This document shows, in pieces, positions 60,562 to 64,000 of a DNA stretch of 64,000 nucleotides. The notes beneath the pieces are model-generated. The model saw only the letters and a list, made by a program, of their open reading frames with translations, was not told the origin of the DNA and made no database searches. The position numbers and the translations under genes were made by a program. The DNA comes from Hypomyces perniciosus (Eukaryota > Ascomycota > Sordariomycetes > Hypocreales > Hypocreaceae). The first letter of the stretch is position 1. Each line of letters begins with the position of its first letter. The stretch lies in assembly GCA_008477525.1 (NCBI GenBank), contig SPDT01000004.1, forward strand, positions 3,224,001 through 3,288,000, written 5' to 3'.

Positions 60562-62357
60562 TAATATCCCCCTCCTATTAGTTTTATCCTTAAGGCCTTA
60601 CTATATAATATATTTCTATTTAATTTTTATAGTAGGCTGACTTTACTTCTGTTTTTGATTATATTATATTAACTATACCTTATAATATAGCGAAAAATAA
60701 AAAGTCTTTTAGTCCTGCTAAATTTATATAAAACTATACTGCAGCAGTTTTAATAATTAATATTATAGGGATTTTTATTATACTTTATTCTTTTTATTAA
60801 AAGTAAGGTTTTATATATGAAATAATAAAAGGTTACTTTAACTATTAAAAATATATTTATTATAGTAAATTATATAATAGTAATAGTATTTCCTTAATAG
60901 CTGGTTTATTATATTCTTTATAAATCCTTTTCTTTTTTATTAATTTCTTTTTACAGTAATTTATTTAGCTGTAGAACAATAGTATATTAAAAATAAAAAG
61001 TATATAGTAAAGTAAAAGTTAATAGAGTATTATTATTAAATAATAATACTAGCTAAGTTAATAAATAAATATTTTATGCATTTAAGTTATTTTTAAAAGT
61101 AATAATAGTAAATATATACTTATAGAGTTAAAATATTATATTAAGGTATCAGTTTATTAAATAAGCTTAATAGCTTAAAATAAATAGAGTTAAAGGCAGT
61201 TATTAATATATAGTTATTAAGTAGCCTTAATATAATTAATTAAAATACTTTTAAGCTACTTAACCTATTATTAATAGGCTAAGGCTTTAGTAAAAGCATT
61301 CTAGTTTTATTTAAAAGTGCATCAAATATTTAATAGGTTTTTAAAAGTTATATTTTTCTTTATACTTCTTCCACTTAATTGAATATTAGCATTTATTATT
61401 TTCTATATATATAGCTTTAATTTCTTTAACTTTATACTCTTTTTTAATTAATAGGACGTTAATTAAATCTATAATTAATTTATTTTTTAATTTATTCTAT
61501 AATACCTTTTTAAATAGTAAAATATAAAATATTAAGTAAATCTTAATACTATTTAATAGTGTAAGGTTATAAATAACTTTTAAAATAACGTTTTAATTAA
61601 GTAAAGTTTAAATTTCTTGAAATTTAATTTATTATTTAATTATATTATTTTAATATTTATGGTCCTTTTTTTAATAACAAATAATAGAGGTAAATTACAT
61701 CTGCCTCTTTAAAAATTAATCCCTTTAATTTATATTTATTAATATAACTTTTTATTTTTTCTTATATAAAGTAAAGGTATACCTGTATCTCTTTATATAA
61801 ATACTTTATATCTATAACTTTAATTTATACTTTATTAATATATAAGCCTTTCCTTAATACTTTATATATATTTAGCGTAAAGCTATAGTTAATATATATA
61901 AGCCTAAGTTGAGTTAACTTTAAAATATCGCTATTATAAAATATTTATACAATTAATAGCTTCTTTATTTAATTATTTTAGTTAAAGTAAATATAACTTT
62001 TTAAATAGGCTTTAATAATTTAATTACTTCGCTTTATTTAGCTATCTATCTATAAGGAATATATAGTATTAAGTTTATAATTTATACTTAATTAATTTAT
62101 AAGTGTTTATTAGAATGTAAATATAAAGCTTAATCTTTAATTAAAAATAGTTTTAGCTAGAATTATATAGTTAACTGCAATAAATTATAAAAATATATAA
62201 GCTTGTGTTTCTATATTTATTATTTCTTTATATAGGATAAAGTAAAAGTATTTAGTAAATTAGTCTATATTTACTAAAATACTATTATATTTAATTTCTA
62301 ATCCTAGTTTAATAAATAATAGTAGTTTAATAAATAATAGTAGTTTAATAATAAAGT
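60562..62357 (-). pseudogene. gypsy3 integrase relic, minus strand
   Basis: The minus-strand reading at about 60900-62280 matches the plus-strand integrase relic at 15900-17050, including the N-I-Y-K-x-L-like stretch and GPY/F region. Only the 3' part of the element is present, as it is cut at 62358 by copia3. All frames are broken. Confidence 0.65.
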
Positions 62358-62617
62358 TGTGGCGGAGCGCGGCACAGCTATGTGGAGTATAGAGAGATAG
62401 GAAACGAAGCTTGATTCTATAAAAGAGAATATGCTGTAGTGGCCTTGCTATATATACACATAGCTAACACAAAGAAGAAGCTGTATGCAGCGCTGTAAGC
62501 GTCTGTACCGTCTGACACATTGCTTACGCGATGTGTATATCAGCTTGTATCTGCTTTATAAGCAGATAAGAGCTCCCTAGCGCCGATAAGCGGTAGGGCC
62601 CCGGCCTACTTAACCCA
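62358..62617 (-). repeat. LTR3, 3' LTR of a second copia3
   Basis: 260 bp from TGTGGCGGAGCGCGG to CTTAACCCA. It is the least mutated of the three LTR3 copies. A polypurine tract (CTGGGGGG on the minus strand, 62622-62630) follows. Confidence 0.85.
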
Positions 62618-64000
62618 ATATACCCCCCAGTTAATGAGGCTATTCCCAATACCTTATTAACTGCTACTCCAGCCTATCTATAGTATTGTGACTGACTAGC
62701 CGCGCTCCTAGAGCCTCTTTTACTTAGTCAGAAGCTCCTTATTATAAACACGCATCGATATTCTATTATAGAGGTAAAAGGAATATAAGCGCTATAGCTA
62801 TTATTGTTCTGTGATAATAGGAAGTTAAATAATAAAGCTCTTAAGTAGGTGAATCGGTCTTGAACAGCTAGAATGGGTATATTAGCTGCCCCCCCGGCCT
62901 TTATTCCTCGCTCTTTTTTTTCAGTTATCAATATTATTATCATTAATATCAACAACAATATCAACAGCAATATAGCCCCCGCTGTAAGTATCACGCTTCC
63001 GACTGATTCCCTTTGCGCTGCGTGTTTGTTAGCTGATAGCGAAATTGCAGAAGAAGAATACTTCGTCGGTGAAGCGTGGTCGTGGTCGCCCCCCGAAGGT
63101 GGCTCGTCGCGGCGTTGGTCGCTCGGCTGGCCGAGCGGCCACGCCTGTTGCTGCTCTTGCGCCGGCTCCTGCTCCTGCGCCGGCTCCTGCTCCTGCGCCG
63201 GCCGGTCCCGGCCGGTCCAGGCGTGCTGCGGCTGTTGCCGCTCTTGACGTGCGCTTGGCTGCTGTTCATAAAGCACGCCTCGCTGCTGAGGCAGCTTCAT
63301 CCTCATCTTCATCGGCTCCTCCTCCTGCTACTGCCGTCCTAGCCCCTACCCCCGTTACTGCTGCTGCTACTCCTCTTACTACTCCTGCTACTCCCCCTGC
63401 TGCTGTGCTGTTATCCCCTCTTTATAAGGGTTATCTGAAGTCGGCAATTGCCGGCAAAAGAGACTTCTCTTAGTGTATTTCCGTCGCCTACTTTTAGCGG
63501 TACGCTGCTTACTTTAATAGTAATTACCAATATACCCCCTAGTAAGCTTTTCTTTAATTTGCTTATATTGCTTTATTTAATTATATACTTTATAGTTATT
63601 TAATGCTTGTATTAATTGTATACTGGCTCTTTTAAGCTATAAATAAAAAGGATAACCAGGTAAGTATACTCTTTTTTTTATATACTTATAAGTTTATATA
63701 ATTAAATAGTAACTTAATATAAAAAGGTATTATACCTTTAATTTAATTTATTAAAGGAAGAGAATTTAGTTTACTTTAAAGAGGCTACTGCTTTAAGCAG
63801 CAGTAATAATAATAATAATGCCTTTCGCGCGCAAGCGCGTAAAGGCTAGAAAGCTTTTAAAGAATAGTTATTACAGTAATAGGATATACTTTTATAGCTG
63901 GCGGCCTATAGGCTAAAATTAACTAGTTTCCTGTATTTTTATATATTTTATTTTAGTAACTATATATCTATTAAGTTTAATAATACTTTAAAGTATTTAA
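62618..64000 (-). mobile_element. copia3 3' segment with GC-rich block, running off the window
   Basis: Aligns with 29513-30900 of the full copia3. The GC-rich block (about 62990-63480) is far less mutated here. On the plus strand it is open at 63033-63473 (stop included), with an AT-hook-like R-G-R-G-R-P-P-K run near 63085-63110 followed by Ala/Pro-rich repeats. On the minus strand a 194-codon frame (62728-63312) contains Q-E-Q-E-P-A repeats and a strongly hydrophobic stretch. An 18-bp GCGCCGGCTCCTGCTCCT-type tandem repeat lies at about 63160-63205. The plus frame has no ATG. The C-terminus of pol would begin near 63900 on the minus strand. Confidence 0.6.

Overview
The window looks like an AT-rich, transposon-packed compartment of a filamentous ascomycete (Pezizomycotina). 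Most coding relics are broken by C-to-T and G-to-A transitions, mainly CpA to TpA, so glutamine and arginine codons have become TAA, TAG and TGA while reading frames stay aligned. This is the footprint of repeat-induced point mutation (RIP). I cannot name the genus. I see no tRNA genes, CRISPR arrays or bacterial-style operons.

There is one clearly intact host gene, at 19563-20522. It encodes a multi-pass membrane protein of the fungal DUF7703 type and sits in a roughly 2 kb island of normal composition (18666-20690). A second host gene is a RIP-decayed NLR-type gene at about 57831-60110, with an N-terminal serine-esterase domain and a NACHT NTPase. A damaged, 5S rRNA-derived sequence lies at 53496-53595.

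The rest is nested mobile DNA. Left block (1-9796): a Ty3/gypsy relic (gypsy2) is split by a full-length minus-strand gypsy1 (2005-8319), which itself carries a solo LTR and a short TIR element. 9797-14250 is featureless, very AT-rich DNA. 14251-18665 holds an interrupted LTR with a GC-rich insert, a gypsy3 integrase relic, another short TIR element and the gypsy3 LTR. After the gene island and another featureless stretch (20691-23994) comes a three-level nest (23995-38653): gypsy1 LTR, split by gypsy2 (24904-38585), split by copia3 (29253-36351), all on the minus strand.

38654-43291 is a patchwork of LTRs, a truncated plus-strand gypsy1 and the gypsy2 leader. 43292-49801 is copia1, the best preserved retroelement. 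49867-53390 holds gypsy4 and a head-to-head LTR pair. 53391-60110 mixes GC-rich pieces, an unidentified decayed coding stretch and the NLR relic. 60184-62357 is a minus-strand gypsy3 remnant. 62358-64000 is the 3' end of a second, less mutated copia3 that runs off the window.

A recurrent short element (0.3-0.4 kb, termini beginning TTTGTCG, 4-bp target duplications) is present five times, four of them complete with perfect target duplications. It is the most unusual mobile element here. Family names (gypsy1-4, copia1 and copia3, LTR1, LTR2, LTR3, LTR6, LTR8, LTR-A, element T) are local labels only.
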